DNA of 64,000 nucleotides from JACCTU01 sp963788055 (GCA_963788055.1 CAWBFA010000004.1:1-64000), one strand, 5' to 3'. Positions 39,998 through 49,619 are shown, counted from the first letter of the stretch. The notes: generated from the letters alone by a model not told the origin. Translations and numbers: made by a program.

Positions 39998-40938
39998 CGC
40001 GCTTCGATCAGACCGTCCTCGACGCGTTCGGAAACGAAGCCGCCGCGCTCGAGCAGCGCCCGCCACTCGGGCTCCGTTCGCTCGCGCCCGCGGAAGAGGA
40101 CGAGCATCAGGAGGTCGAGCCACTTCGTTCCGTTCGGTTCGTTGCCCGGTGCGATGACCCCGTCGATGATCAAGAGCCGCGCCTCCGGTCGCGCGGCCAC
40201 GTTGATCACCCGAAGGATCTTCGCCGCGTTCTCGTCGTCCCAGTCGTGGAGGATCGTCGAGAGGACGTAGACGTCGCCTTCGGGAACGCGATCGAAGAAG
40301 CTGCCCGCGACGAACTCCACGCGATCGCCGAAGGTCGTCTCGTCCCTGTTCGTCTCGGGGAGGTCGAAGACGATCCCGCGCAGGCCGGGGTGCTGCCTCA
40401 GCAGCCCGACGAGCAGCGAGCCGTTGCCGCCGCCGACGTCGACGACGGTCTCGTCGCCGCGCCACTCGATGCCTGCAAGCCGCTCGACATTTCCCTCGTT
40501 GCCCGCCGCCATGGCTCGGTCGAACGCGGCGCGCTCGACGGGATGGCCGGCGAGCCAGCTCCAGAAGTCTGTGCCGAAGGTCGGCGCGAACGTGGCCTCG
40601 CCCGACGCGTCGAGTTCGCCCATGGCCCGATACCAGACGCCGCCGAACAGGTGCGAGAAGTCTTCCCAGCTGCTGTCCCGCAGGAGCTCCGACGCGGGGG
40701 TGTTGCGGAACACGCCGCGACCCTCCTCCGCGAAGACGCCGTCGCTTGCGAGCGCTCGGAGGAGTCGATGCAGCGTGTCGGCGTCGGCGCTGACCTCACG
40801 CGCGACCTCGTCGACCGGTCGCGGGCCGCTCGCGAACGCCTCGGCGACGTGCAGGTCGGCGACGACGGCGAGCGCCCGGGTTGCGATCGCGCCTCGTTGG
40901 ATGCCCCAGAGGATCGACTCCGGCGGCCGCTCGCTCAT
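39988..40938 (-). CDS. COMT-type O-methyltransferase inside selA-selB
   Basis: 316 aa. An N-terminal winged-helix dimerisation domain (LHVAEAFASGPRPVDEVAREV) is followed by the SAM-binding motif VVDVGGGNGSLLVGL and the catalytic-His region LSTILHDWDDENAAKIL, as in hydroxyindole/caffeate O-methyltransferases. It is translationally coupled on both sides: ATGA overlap with selA, 10-bp overlap with selB. The family acts on hydroxyls of small aromatics; a link to selenium metabolism is only suggested by position. Confidence 0.9.
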   Translation of the reverse strand: MSERPPESILWGIQRGAIATRALAVVADLHVAEAFASGPRPVDEVAREVSADADTLHRLLRALASDGVFAEEGRGVFRNTPASELLRDSSWEDFSHLFGGVWYRAMGELDASGEATFAPTFGTDFWSWLAGHPVERAAFDRAMAAGNEGNVERLAGIEWRGDETVVDVGGGNGSLLVGLLRQHPGLRGIVFDLPETNRDETTFGDRVEFVAGSFFDRVPEGDVYVLSTILHDWDDENAAKILRVINVAARPEARLLIIDGVIAPGNEPNGTKWLDLLMLVLFRGRERTEPEWRALLERGGFVSERVEDGLIEARCR

Positions 40939-42209
40939 GCGCGCGCCACGGACACAGCGGCCGCGACCTCGCCGAGCTCGTCGTCGTCCAGCGTCCGGCA
41001 GTCGAGGAGCAGCCGGCCGTCCCGCACGATCCCGATCACGGGCGTCGCGGCATCGCGGAGAGGCACGACGAGCCGCTCCTCGATCGCGCAGGCGTAGCTC
41101 GGCAGCTCGGTGAGCGGTAGCGCTCCGCCCCCGACGCGCGCGACGGTCTCCTCGACCGTTCCGCCGACAGCCGCCGCAAGCCGCTCGGCGCGGATGCGTA
41201 CGGCCTCGACGGGTTCGCGCAGCATCCGCAGCACCGGGATGCGCTCGGGCGCGTCCACGTGGAGCTGCAGCGTCCCCTCGAGTGCAGCGATCGTCAGCTT
41301 GTCGGCGCGGAGGGCGCGTTGCAGCGGATGCCGGCGCAGGCGCTCGACGAGGTCGGCCCGGCCCGCGATGATCCCTGCCTGTGGGCCGCCGAGCAGCTTG
41401 TCGCCGCTGAAGCAGACGAGGTCGGCGCCGGCCGCGAGCGCTTCTCGCGCCGATGGCTCGTCGGTCAGGGAGCCCAACACCCCCGAGCCAAGGTCGTCGA
41501 CGAGCGGCAAGTCGTGACGCCGCGCGACGGCTGCGAGCTCGTCGACGCCCGGCTGCTCCGTGAACCCGACGACCCGGAAGTTCGACTGGTGCACGCGAAG
41601 CAGAAGCGCGGTGTCCGGACCGATCGCGTGCTCGTAGTCCGCGGCCCGCGTGCGGTTCGTCGTCCCGACCTCGACGAGGAGAGCACCCGACCGCGCGAGC
41701 ACGTCGGGAATGCGGAAGCCGTCTCCGATCTCGATCAGCTCGCCGCGTGAGACGATCACTTCGCGACCTTCCGCGAGCCCGGCGAGCGCGAGCAGCACCG
41801 CGGCGGCATTGTTGTTGACGACGAGCGTCGCCTCAGCGCCGGTGACCCGCCGGAGGATGCCGGCGACGTGGTCCTGACGCGAGCCACGCGACCCCGTCGT
41901 CAGGTCGAGCTCGAGGTTCGAGTAGCCTCGCGTCGCCTCGCGCACGTGCTCGAGGGCGGCCTCGGCGAGCGGCGCTCGGCCGAGATTTGTGTGGACGATC
42001 ACCCCGGTCGCGTTCAACACGCGCCTGAGCGACGGCGTGCGGACCGCGGCGAGCTCCGCGGCGAGGCGCACCCGCAAGTCACCAGGGTCGGAGCCCGCCT
42101 GGATCTCCTCCCGCGCCCGGCCGAGCACCGTGCGTGCCGCCTCGACGGCGAGCGGATCGTCGGCGTCGCGGGCCAGCTCGTCGACCGACGGCAGGTCACG
42201 AAGGCGCAC
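40935..42209 (-). CDS. selA: L-seryl-tRNA(Sec) selenium transferase
   Basis: 424 aa. PLP-dependent enzyme that converts Ser-tRNA-Sec to Sec-tRNA-Sec with selenophosphate. The N-terminal tRNA-binding region (LPSVDELARD) and the core motifs NATGVIVHTNLGRAPL, YSNLELDLTTGSRGSR and the PLP lysine K271 in CFSGDKLLGGPQAG are present, at slightly under the usual 460 aa. First gene of selA-methyltransferase-selB; its start is 37 bp from the divergent VanW gene. Confidence 0.96.
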   Translation of the reverse strand: MRLRDLPSVDELARDADDPLAVEAARTVLGRAREEIQAGSDPGDLRVRLAAELAAVRTPSLRRVLNATGVIVHTNLGRAPLAEAALEHVREATRGYSNLELDLTTGSRGSRQDHVAGILRRVTGAEATLVVNNNAAAVLLALAGLAEGREVIVSRGELIEIGDGFRIPDVLARSGALLVEVGTTNRTRAADYEHAIGPDTALLLRVHQSNFRVVGFTEQPGVDELAAVARRHDLPLVDDLGSGVLGSLTDEPSAREALAAGADLVCFSGDKLLGGPQAGIIAGRADLVERLRRHPLQRALRADKLTIAALEGTLQLHVDAPERIPVLRMLREPVEAVRIRAERLAAAVGGTVEETVARVGGGALPLTELPSYACAIEERLVVPLRDAATPVIGIVRDGRLLLDCRTLDDDELGEVAAAVSVARA

Positions 42210-42246
42210 GCCGGAAGTCTAGGCAGCGCGCTGCTACTTTCGGGAC

Positions 42247-44018
42247 GTGACCGAGCTCGCAGCCAGGCTGGTTCCGAGGACGTGGCCGCGTCTCTCGACG
42301 GTTCTCGTCGTCGCGGTGCTGGCGGTGGCCGTCACTCCCTACCTTCGCGCGGCGCAGTTCCGGAGCGAGGCGCTTCCGGGGACGAGCCTCGCGGGCGTGG
42401 ATATGGCCGGCGTCGGGCGCGCCGACGCGGTTGCCGCGGTGCAGGCTGCCGTGCTCCCCCGGCTGGACCAGACGGTGGAACTGCGTGCCGGCCCCGAGCG
42501 GCTCGCGGTGCGCCCGTCCGAGCTCTTCGCCCTGAACGCCGTCGCCACGGCCGACGCCCTCCTGTCCGCTTCGCGCGGCACCGAGCCCGACCGGGTGGCC
42601 GCGCTGACCGGGCTGCGCGAGGTCGAGGTCTCGCCGGTGCTGGTCGAGCGCCCGCAGGCGATCGAGGCGCTCCTGGCGCGGGTGCGGAGCGCGGGCGGTC
42701 GCTCGGCGACCGCGGCGACGGTCGAAATGGCCGGCCTCGAGCCGGCCGTGACATCGAGCCGCGGCGGCGTCCGACTCGCTGCTGCGGGCCTGCTCGCGGA
42801 CGTTCGCCGCGCTGCGCTCGACGGCGGCGCCGTCACCGCGCGCTTCGTACCGTCAAAGGCGCGCTACTCAACCGCGGACGCCGAGCGCGCCGCGGACACG
42901 GCGCGCAGCCTCGTACGCGCGCCCGTCTACGTCTTCTTCGAGGGAAGTCCGCTTCGCACTCTCGCGCCGAGCGAGCTCGCCCGCCTGCTCGCGTTCGAGA
43001 AGCGCTCGGGCGACTTCCTCGTCACGCTCGACCAGGCGCGGCTCGCGCGCGTGCTCGGCCCGGCGATCGGTGAGCACGAGCAGCGCGCGGTCAACGCGCG
43101 ATTCGAGATCTCCGGCGACCGCGTGCGGGTCGTCCCCGACAAGTCGGGGATCGGGCTCGACGTCGAAGGCGCCCTGGCGGAGGTGACCGCCGCCGCGTAC
43201 TGCGCCCGACCGCCGCATCGCGGAGGTCCGCGTCGCCGAGGTCCCGGCGACGATCACCGCCCGACCAACTGACTGCGCTCGGGATCACCCGGAGGATCTC
43301 TTCGTTCACGACGGACATGGGCGTCTCGTCGTCGAACCGCATCTGGAACGTGCAGTTGATGGCCGACTACATCGACGGGACGATCATCGAGCCGGGCGAG
43401 ACCTTCTCGTTCAACCGCGTGGTCGGCGAGCGCACGGCCGAGCGCGGCTTCCGCGAAGGACAGATGATCGTCGGCTCACTCCTGCTGCCCTCGATCGGAG
43501 GGGGCGTGTGCCAGACGGCGACGACGCTCTTCAACAACGCGTTCGAGCTCGGCCTGCCGATCGTCCGCCGGCACAACCACAGCTTCTACATCAGCCACTA
43601 CCCGCTCGGGCGCGACGCCACGGTCTCGTGGGGAGGTCCCGACCTCGTATTCAAGAACGACCTCGAGCATGCGATCCTGATCAAGTCGTCGTACACGAGC
43701 GCGACGCTCACCTTCACGTTCTACGGAACGCCGACCGGTCGGCGCGTCGTGGCCACGACGAGCCCGCAGACGAACTGGCGCTCGCCGGGCACGAGCTATG
43801 CGTACGACCCCTACGCGCCGCGCGGCTCGATTCGCACCTCGAGCGGCTCGAACCAGAGCGGGTTCGACGTCACCGTCAAGCGCACGGTGTTCGAGGGCGG
43901 GAAGGTGCTGCGCAAGGACGCCTTCGCGAGCCGCTACATCCCTGTCGGCCCGACGGTCGTCTACGGCCCAGGTACGAACCCGCCGCGGATCGACTTCACG
44001 CTCCCGCCGCCTGAGTAG
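42247..44018 (+). CDS. VanW-family protein with N-terminal membrane anchor, two frame breaks
   Basis: GTG start. One transmembrane segment (residues ~17-31), then repeated PG_binding_4-like alpha/beta domains, then a VanW domain (LMADYIDGTIIEPGETFSFN, GGGVCQTATTLFNNAFELGLPIVRRHNHS). The frame changes near 43195-43203 and again near 43260-43262; deleting one base at each gives a continuous ~590-aa product (...RRIAEVRVAEVPATITADQLTALGITRRISS...). Such proteins are surface-attached and cell-wall associated; biochemical role unknown. Indel errors are the simplest explanation. Confidence 0.85.
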
Positions 44019-44714
44019 CTATTGCGCGTCGGCTTTGGCCGGTTCGGCCGTGTGGTGGGCGCTGCGCTTCTCGTAGGAGTCGTGCACGATCTGCACCGCC
44101 TCGGCGGGGTCGTCGGTCACGTACAGGAGCTCGAGGTCCTCGGGCGAGACGAGCCCGTTCGCGAGCTGCTCGACGCGGATGAAATGCAAGAGCTCCTCCC
44201 AGTAGTCCGAGTCGAAGAGAACGACCGGGAAGTCGAGCACCTTGTCGGTCTGGATCAGCGTGAGCGCCTCGAAGAGCTCGTCCAGCGTGCCGAAGCCACC
44301 CGGGAAGATCACGAAGCCTTCCGCGGGCTTCACGAAGCAGACCTTTCTCGCGTAGAAGTGGTCGAACGTGACGTCGATGTCGAGGTACGGGTTCGAGTGC
44401 TGCTCGTGCGGCAGCTCGATGTTGAAGCCGACCGAGAAGCCGCCGCCTTCCTTCGCGCCGCGGTTCGCGGCCTCCATCACACCGGGACCGCCGCCGGTGA
44501 TCACCGACCAGCCCGCCTCTGCGAAGAGCCGTCCGGTCGTCCGTGCGGCGCGGTAGGCAGGGTGGTCCTCGCCGACGCGGGCCGAGCCGAAGAGCGTCAC
44601 GGCGGGCGACGGGATCCGCTGCACCGCCTCGAAGCCGCGCTCGAACTCGCGCGCGATCTCGACCACGGTCGCGTGAAGATCGCCGTCGCGCTCGAGGATG
44701 CGACGGTCGTCCAC
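44019..44714 (-). CDS. LOG-family (TIGR00730) nucleotide 5'-monophosphate phosphoribohydrolase
   Basis: 231 aa, GTG start. The motifs LFGSARVGEDHPAY, ITGGGPGVMEAANRGAKE and FPGGFGTLDELFEALT are the lysine-decarboxylase-like LOG signature; PGGxGTxxE is catalytic. Members cleave cytokinin- or AMP-type nucleotides to the base. It starts directly after the stop of the upstream protease gene (TAG then GTG) and ends base-to-base against the convergent VanW gene. Confidence 0.9.
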   Translation of the reverse strand: MDDRRILERDGDLHATVVEIAREFERGFEAVQRIPSPAVTLFGSARVGEDHPAYRAARTTGRLFAEAGWSVITGGGPGVMEAANRGAKEGGGFSVGFNIELPHEQHSNPYLDIDVTFDHFYARKVCFVKPAEGFVIFPGGFGTLDELFEALTLIQTDKVLDFPVVLFDSDYWEELLHFIRVEQLANGLVSPEDLELLYVTDDPAEAVQIVHDSYEKRSAHHTAEPAKADAQ

Positions 44715-45599
44715 CTAGAAGTCGCGCTCAATGTGCGTCGCGCCCATCGCGAGCACGAGGAACGCGGCGAGCCCGAAGTACGTGACCGCGACGGCGATGC
44801 GCCGGCCGCGTGAGATCGAGTAGTACGCCCGCGCCTCCTCGGTTCCGCGGTGCCGCCACCTGTTCCACAGCTCCATGCCCCCGATGATCAGGATCAGGAT
44901 GAGGATCGGGTTCGGCGCGATGAGCATGAGCAACACAACGCCCCCGAGACCGACGAGCCAGAACGCCGGGTGCAGCGCCGCGACCGCGCGGCCACCGTCG
45001 AGCGGCACGATCGGCAGCAGGTTGAAGAGGTTCAGGAAGAAGCCGACGTAGGCCATCGCGGTGAAGAAGTCGCGCTGGGTCGCCGCGCCGATCGCCCAGA
45101 ACACGCACGCGCCGAGCGTCCCGACGATCGGGCCCGCGAGCGCGACACGCGCCTCGCGCCACACGTCATCGGGGAGCTGCTTCAGCGTGATCAGCGCACC
45201 GAGGAACGGGATGAACATCGGGGCGCTCACCGGTAGACCCTGGCGCCTCGCCTCGAGCACGTGTCCCATCTCATGGATGAACAGCAGCACGACGAGCCCG
45301 ACGGCGAACCACCAGCTCCAGAGGAGCGCGTAGGCCGCGATCGAGACGAGCCCGGAGAGCGCCGTGCCCACGAACTTGAACTTGAACACGACGACCAGGG
45401 CGGCCTTGAACTTCCAGAAGAGCGCGGCGAGGAAGGCGATCGGCACCCAGAGCTTGCGCGCGACTGAGCGCCAGGCCGGCTCCGGATGCACGGGCTCGTA
45501 GCCGCGGAGCTGCGAGAGGTCGTACTCCTCCTCGGCTTCCCGAGAACGCGCCGCCCAGTCCACGGCGTCCTCGCGTTCCTCTTGCCGGTAATCGGTCAC
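44715..45599 (-). CDS. site-2-protease-like M50 metalloprotease
   Basis: 294 aa with about six membrane segments. The zinc motif HEMGH (residues 109-113) lies in a hydrophobic helix, and the third ligand is Asp201 in LLPIVPLDGGR. The ~45-residue N-terminus is acidic and cytosolic. Family members cut membrane-embedded anti-sigma factors or signal remnants; no partner sigma/anti-sigma pair is nearby. No PDZ domain is present. Confidence 0.9.
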   Translation of the reverse strand: MTDYRQEEREDAVDWAARSREAEEEYDLSQLRGYEPVHPEPAWRSVARKLWVPIAFLAALFWKFKAALVVVFKFKFVGTALSGLVSIAAYALLWSWWFAVGLVVLLFIHEMGHVLEARRQGLPVSAPMFIPFLGALITLKQLPDDVWREARVALAGPIVGTLGACVFWAIGAATQRDFFTAMAYVGFFLNLFNLLPIVPLDGGRAVAALHPAFWLVGLGGVVLLMLIAPNPILILILIIGGMELWNRWRHRGTEEARAYYSISRGRRIAVAVTYFGLAAFLVLAMGATHIERDF

Positions 45600-45624
45600 C
45601 GTCTCGTTGTAGCGGAAAGAGGCG

Positions 45625-46263
45625 TCATGAACCGCGACCGATCCACTCCTCGCCGCCCTCGTACACCTCTTTCTTCCAGAGCGGCACCGTCTCCTTCAGC
45701 GCGTCGATCGCGTCCTTGCATGCGGCAAGGGCGTCCGCGCGGTGAGGCGCCGAGACGGCGATCACGACGGAGGCCTCCCCGATCTCGACCCGCCCGACGC
45801 GGTGGTGGATCGCGATCTCGTGCAGGTCGTAACGGGCCTTCAGCACCGTGGCCAGACCGACCATCACCGACTCCGCCATCTCCGCGTACGCCTCGTACTC
45901 GAGGTGGTGCACCGTCCGGCCGCGCGACTGGCGGCGGACCGTGCCGGTGAACGTCGCGACCGCGCCGGCGCTTTCGTCCTCGACCTCGGCGACGACCGCC
46001 TCGAGCGAGAGCGGCTCCTCCGTTACGACGAACGTCCCGCCTGAAACCGGCGGAATCAGCGCCACCTCGTCGCCTTCCGCGAGAGCCTGGTCTCGCTCGG
46101 CGTACGCGCGGTTGACCGCGTAGAGGAGGCCCACCGGCTCCTCGCCCAGCCCGAGGGCGGCCCAGACGTCCCCGGCGCGCGACCCGTCGGCCAGCTCCAG
46201 CGCGCGCTCGCCGGCCCCGGCCCGTTCCCGGAGCGCTGCGAAGAGCTTCACGACGACGCGCAC
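45625..46263 (-). CDS. moaX: MoaD-MoaE fusion, molybdopterin synthase
   Basis: 212 aa. Residues 1-76 are MoaD, ending in the ubiquitin-like PPVSGG; residues ~85-205 are MoaE (GAVATFTGTVRRQSRGRTV, LEYEAYAEMAE, IHHRVGRVEIGE, KKEVYEGGEEW). MoaD must expose its GG terminus for thiocarboxylation, so the fusion presumably needs cleavage after Gly76, as known for mycobacterial MoaX. GTG start. No other moa genes are in the window. Confidence 0.93.
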   Translation of the reverse strand: MRVVVKLFAALRERAGAGERALELADGSRAGDVWAALGLGEEPVGLLYAVNRAYAERDQALAEGDEVALIPPVSGGTFVVTEEPLSLEAVVAEVEDESAGAVATFTGTVRRQSRGRTVHHLEYEAYAEMAESVMVGLATVLKARYDLHEIAIHHRVGRVEIGEASVVIAVSAPHRADALAACKDAIDALKETVPLWKKEVYEGGEEWIGRGS

Positions 46264-46315
46264 CGGCCAAGCGTACTGGCGGGCGGTTTACGGGTTTGAA
46301 CGAGGAAAACGCGGG

Positions 46316-46321
46316 TATGAT
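46316..46321 (+). promoter_or_regulatory. -10 box (TATGAT) for the acyl-CoA mutase transcript
   Basis: TATGAT matches the sigma70 -10 consensus at five of six positions. Seven bases later is A46329, the first base of the leader stem, so the transcript would begin almost exactly at the hairpin. A TTGAAC lies upstream but with only 14 nt spacing, so the -35 element is uncertain. Confidence 0.5.
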
Positions 46322-46328
46322 CGCTGCA

Positions 46329-46416
46329 ACGGAGAGGCGCCGGCGTTCTCGCCAGGCTTGCCATGCGAGCCGGCACCAGGGGGTCGCGAGGATCGGGGTA
46401 CCCGGCGCCTCTCCGT
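46329..46416 (+). ncRNA. structured 5' leader of the acyl-CoA mutase gene
   Basis: ACGGAGAGGCGCCGG (46329-46343) pairs perfectly with CCGGCGCCTCTCCGT (46402-46416), 15 bp. Inside, TTCTCGC (46346-46352) can pair with GCGAGGA (46386-46392), and that encloses GGCTTGC-CAT-GCGAGCC. This leaves single-stranded GGCACCAGGGGGTC and TCGGGGTAC. The outer stem ends 15 nt before the GTG start. It does not match the cobalamin riboswitch core I know, although the downstream enzyme is B12-dependent. Confidence 0.55.
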
Positions 46417-46431
46417 CTCTACGATGGACGC

Positions 46432-48007
46432 GTGGCGGCGACCGACTCGCGCGAGACCGACTCCGGGATCGAGGTGAAGCCGGTCTATACGGCCGACGAC
46501 GTCGAGGGAGAGCTCGAGCGTCCTGGTGAGTTCCCTTTCACGCGCGGCCCGTACCCGGACATGTACCGAGGCCGGCCGTGGACGATCCGCCAGTACGCCG
46601 GGTTCGCGTCGGCGGAGGAGACGAACGAGCGCTTTCGCTACCTGCTCGAGCGCGGCCAGACAGGCCTGAGCGTCGCGTTCGACCTCCCGACGCAGCTCGG
46701 GTACGACTCGGACGATCCACGCGCGGAAGGCGAGGTCGGGCGCACCGGCGTCGCGATCGACTCGATCGCGGACATGAAGCTGCTCTTCGAGGCGATCCCG
46801 CTCGGCGAGGTGTCCACGTCGATGACGATCAACGCGCCCGCCGCGCTGCTGCTCCTGCTCTACGAGCTCGTCGCCGAGGAGCAGGGAGTCGCGCCCGAAC
46901 GACTTCGCGGCACGGTGCAGAACGACATCCTCAAGGAGTACTGCGCACGCGGGAACTACATCTACCCGCCGCGTCCGTCGATGCGAATCACGACCGACCT
47001 GTTCGCGTACTGCGCGAAGCGGTTGCCGAAGTGGAACACGATCTCGATCTCCGGGTACCACATCCGCGAGGCGGGGTCGACGGCGGCGCAGGAGCTCGCG
47101 TTCACCCTCGCCAACGGGATCGCCTACGCGCAGGCGGCGGTCGACGCGGGGCTGTCGCCCGACGACTTCGGCGAGCGCCTCTCCTTCTTCTTCAATGCCC
47201 ACAACCACTTCTTCCAGGAGGTCGCAAAGTTCCGCGCGGCCCGGCGCCTCTGGGCCGAGATCATGCGAGAGCGGTTCGGCGCGACGAACCCGCGGGCGCT
47301 CGCGCTCCGCTTCCACGCGCAGACGGGCGGCTCGTCGCTGACGGCTCAGCAGCCGGAGAACAACATCGTGCGCGTGGCGATCCAGGCGCTTTCGGCGGTC
47401 GCGGGCGGCGCACAGTCGATCCACACGAACGGATACGACGAGGCGCTCGCCCTGCCCGACGGAACACTCGGCGAAGATCGCGCTCCGCACGCAGCAGTTG
47501 CTCGCGCACGAGGCGGGCGGCACCGACACGGCCGACCCGCTCGGTGGCGCGTACTTCATCGAGGCGCTCACGGACGAGCTCGAGGCGCGTGCGCGCGAGC
47601 TGATCGCGCGCGTCGACGAGCTCGGCGGTGCCGTCGCCGCGGTCGAGCAGGGCTTCGTCCAGGGCGAGATCGAGCAGTCGGCGTTCCGCTATCAGCAGGA
47701 GATCGAGCGCGGCGAGCGCGTACTCGTCGGCGTCAACCGCTACGCCGAGGAGGAGGCCGAGCCGATCGAGATCTACCGGCTCGATCCCGCCGCCGAGCAG
47801 CGGCAGCTCGAACGCACAGCACGGGTTCGCGCCGAGCGGAGCGCCGACGACGTGGAGCGGACGCTCGCCGAGGTGCGGCGGACGGCGCAGGGGACCGAGA
47901 ATCTCCTCACGCCGATGCGTGAGGCTTTGCGAGCGCGGGCGACCGTCGGCGAGATCAGCGGCGTCCTCCGCGAGGAGTTCGGCACGTACGACGCTCAACG
48001 CGCCTGA
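46432..48007 (+). CDS. acyl-CoA (methylmalonyl-CoA) mutase large subunit, frame broken once
   Basis: GTG start. N-terminal substrate channel (FPFTRGPYPDMYRGRPWTIR), QTGLSVAFDLPTQLGYDSDDP, RGNYIYPPRPSMRI, ISISGYHIREAGSTAAQELA and HAQTGGSSLTAQQPENNIVR are all intact. At about 47470-47476 the frame shifts; the other frame continues KIALRTQQLLAHEAGGTDTADPLGGAYFIEAL to the stop, about 524 aa in total. There is no B12-binding domain, so this is the split type needing a separate small subunit. Methylmalonyl-, isobutyryl- or 2-hydroxyisobutyryl-CoA specificity is not settled. Confidence 0.88.
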
Positions 48008-48008
48008 G

Positions 48009-48794
48009 TCAGGCCGACGCGCCGGAGTAGCGCCGCAGCCCGAAGCTCCACCACCAGCGCGTGAACGCGAACAGGACAGCGGCGAAGCCGAGAGCGAGCG
48101 CAACCGTTGACCAGTCGAGCCGCGACGTCACGGCCTCGGCCGGAACGGTGATCGCGAACGCGATCGGAACGAGGAACGTGACGCCGATCCGTAGCCACCC
48201 CGGGTAGATCGAGACCGGAAAGCGACCCGTCTGGTAGACGCCGTCGAAGAGCTCCATGATGCTCCAGGTGTTGACGATCCAGAAGGCACCGGTCGCGATG
48301 CAGAGCCAGAAGCAGTAGATGGTGAGCGCGCCGACGGCGAGCATGGCGGCGAACAGCGCGGCGTCGCCGGCGTCGACGCCCCGGTCGAGCCCGCTGACGC
48401 CGTAGGCGAGCACGAGCGCCCCCGAGACGACGTCCACAGCGCGCCAGATGCGCACCTCGCGCACACTGACGAGGACCTGCGAGTCCTCCGGCTTCGTCAG
48501 CGCGAAGTCGAGCTTCCCTTCGCGGACCTCTTCCATCACCCGTTCCATGTTCGGCTGGATGCTCATCCGGATCACGCCGCCGAGCAGGATCTGGATCCCC
48601 ATCACGACTTGCAGCTCGGGCTCGCTCCATCCGTTCAGCTCGTTCGTGTGCGAGTAGACGAGCCTCAGGACGACGAGCGCCGTCCCGACCGAGACCGCGG
48701 ACTGGAGCAGCTGGATGAAGAAGTTCGCGCGGTAGTGCAGCTCGGTCAGCGAGCCGAGCTTGAAGTACAGCCACGCGAGCCGCGCGGCGCGCAT
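48009..48794 (-). CDS. ABC-2 family exporter permease
   Basis: 261 aa, about six membrane helices. YFKLGSLTELHYRANFFIQLLQS at the N-terminus and ALTKPEDSQVLVSVREVRIWRAVD are typical of the COG4587/COG3694 permease pair. The ATG overlaps the stop of the upstream permease gene by one base (TGATG). Third gene of an ATPase-permease-permease operon. It converges on the acyl-CoA mutase gene with 1 bp between them. Confidence 0.85.
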   Translation of the reverse strand: MRAARLAWLYFKLGSLTELHYRANFFIQLLQSAVSVGTALVVLRLVYSHTNELNGWSEPELQVVMGIQILLGGVIRMSIQPNMERVMEEVREGKLDFALTKPEDSQVLVSVREVRIWRAVDVVSGALVLAYGVSGLDRGVDAGDAALFAAMLAVGALTIYCFWLCIATGAFWIVNTWSIMELFDGVYQTGRFPVSIYPGWLRIGVTFLVPIAFAITVPAEAVTSRLDWSTVALALGFAAVLFAFTRWWWSFGLRRYSGASA

Positions 48795-49619
48795 CAGTTA
48801 CCGACCGCCGAGTAGCGCCGAACCGCGAAACGCCAGACGAAGAGCGTCAGGCCCGTGAGCAGGACGATCCAGAAGGCCTGGATCGCGAGCCCGCGCAGCA
48901 GTTCGCCCGTCGAGAGGTCGCCGACCAGCGACTCGATCGGGAAGTAGAACGACCACTGGAACGGAAGGAAGTTGGCGAGGTCCTGGGCCCAGTCGGGCAT
49001 CAGCGGCATCGGAACGAGTCGCCCGGAGAGCAGCAGCTCGGCTGCGATGAACAGCTCGAAGATCGCGCTGACGCGCGTCGTCCAGAACGTGATCATCCCC
49101 AGCATCGACATGAGCATTGTTCGGATCAGGTACGCGCCCCAGATCGCGAAGAAGAAGACGCATGCCTCGAGCAGCGTGGGTGCGAGCACGGGGTCGAACG
49201 CGATCCACAGGACCGCGGCGACGGGCAACCAGAGCAGGATCACGACGGGCTTCCACCCGGCGAACCCCGCGACATCGTCGTGGAGCGGGTGCAGCGGCCG
49301 CAGCAGTGCGGCGGAGAGCTGACCCTCGCGGATCCGCCACTCCCAGCCGTACGGCGTGAAGACGATGTTCATGTTCCGGACGAGCGTCCAGACGATGTAG
49401 TAGGCGGCGAACTCGCCGGTCGTGATCCCCTGCACCGACCCGCCCGTGCTGCTCCGCGATCGTCGTCCAGACGACGAGGTAGACGATCGGCTCGGCGAGC
49501 ATCCCGATCATCCAGAAGTACGTCGCCGCCCGGTACTGGAACTCGCTCTGGATCTGCGTTCGGCCGCGGGTGACGTAGAAGTCGAACAGCGAGCGGACTG
49601 CGCCCGCCTTGCCGTTCAC
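48794..49619 (-). CDS. ABC-2 family exporter permease, frame broken once
   Basis: GTG start at 49619 overlapping the ATPase stop (GTGA). The first ~58 residues (SLFDFYVTRGRTQIQSEFQYRAATYFWMIG...VWTTIAEQHG) and the rest (SVQGITTGEFAAYYIVWTLVRNMNIVFTPYGW...) lie in different frames; dropping one base in the GC run at 49439-49445 joins them into a ~274-aa permease. Otherwise undamaged, so an indel artefact is likely. Partner of the neighbouring permease. Confidence 0.85.

Noticed and set aside
46329..46416. Cobalamin riboswitch ahead of the B12-dependent mutase
   Set aside because: The expected core blocks (such as GCCACTG) are absent; kept only as an unidentified structured leader.
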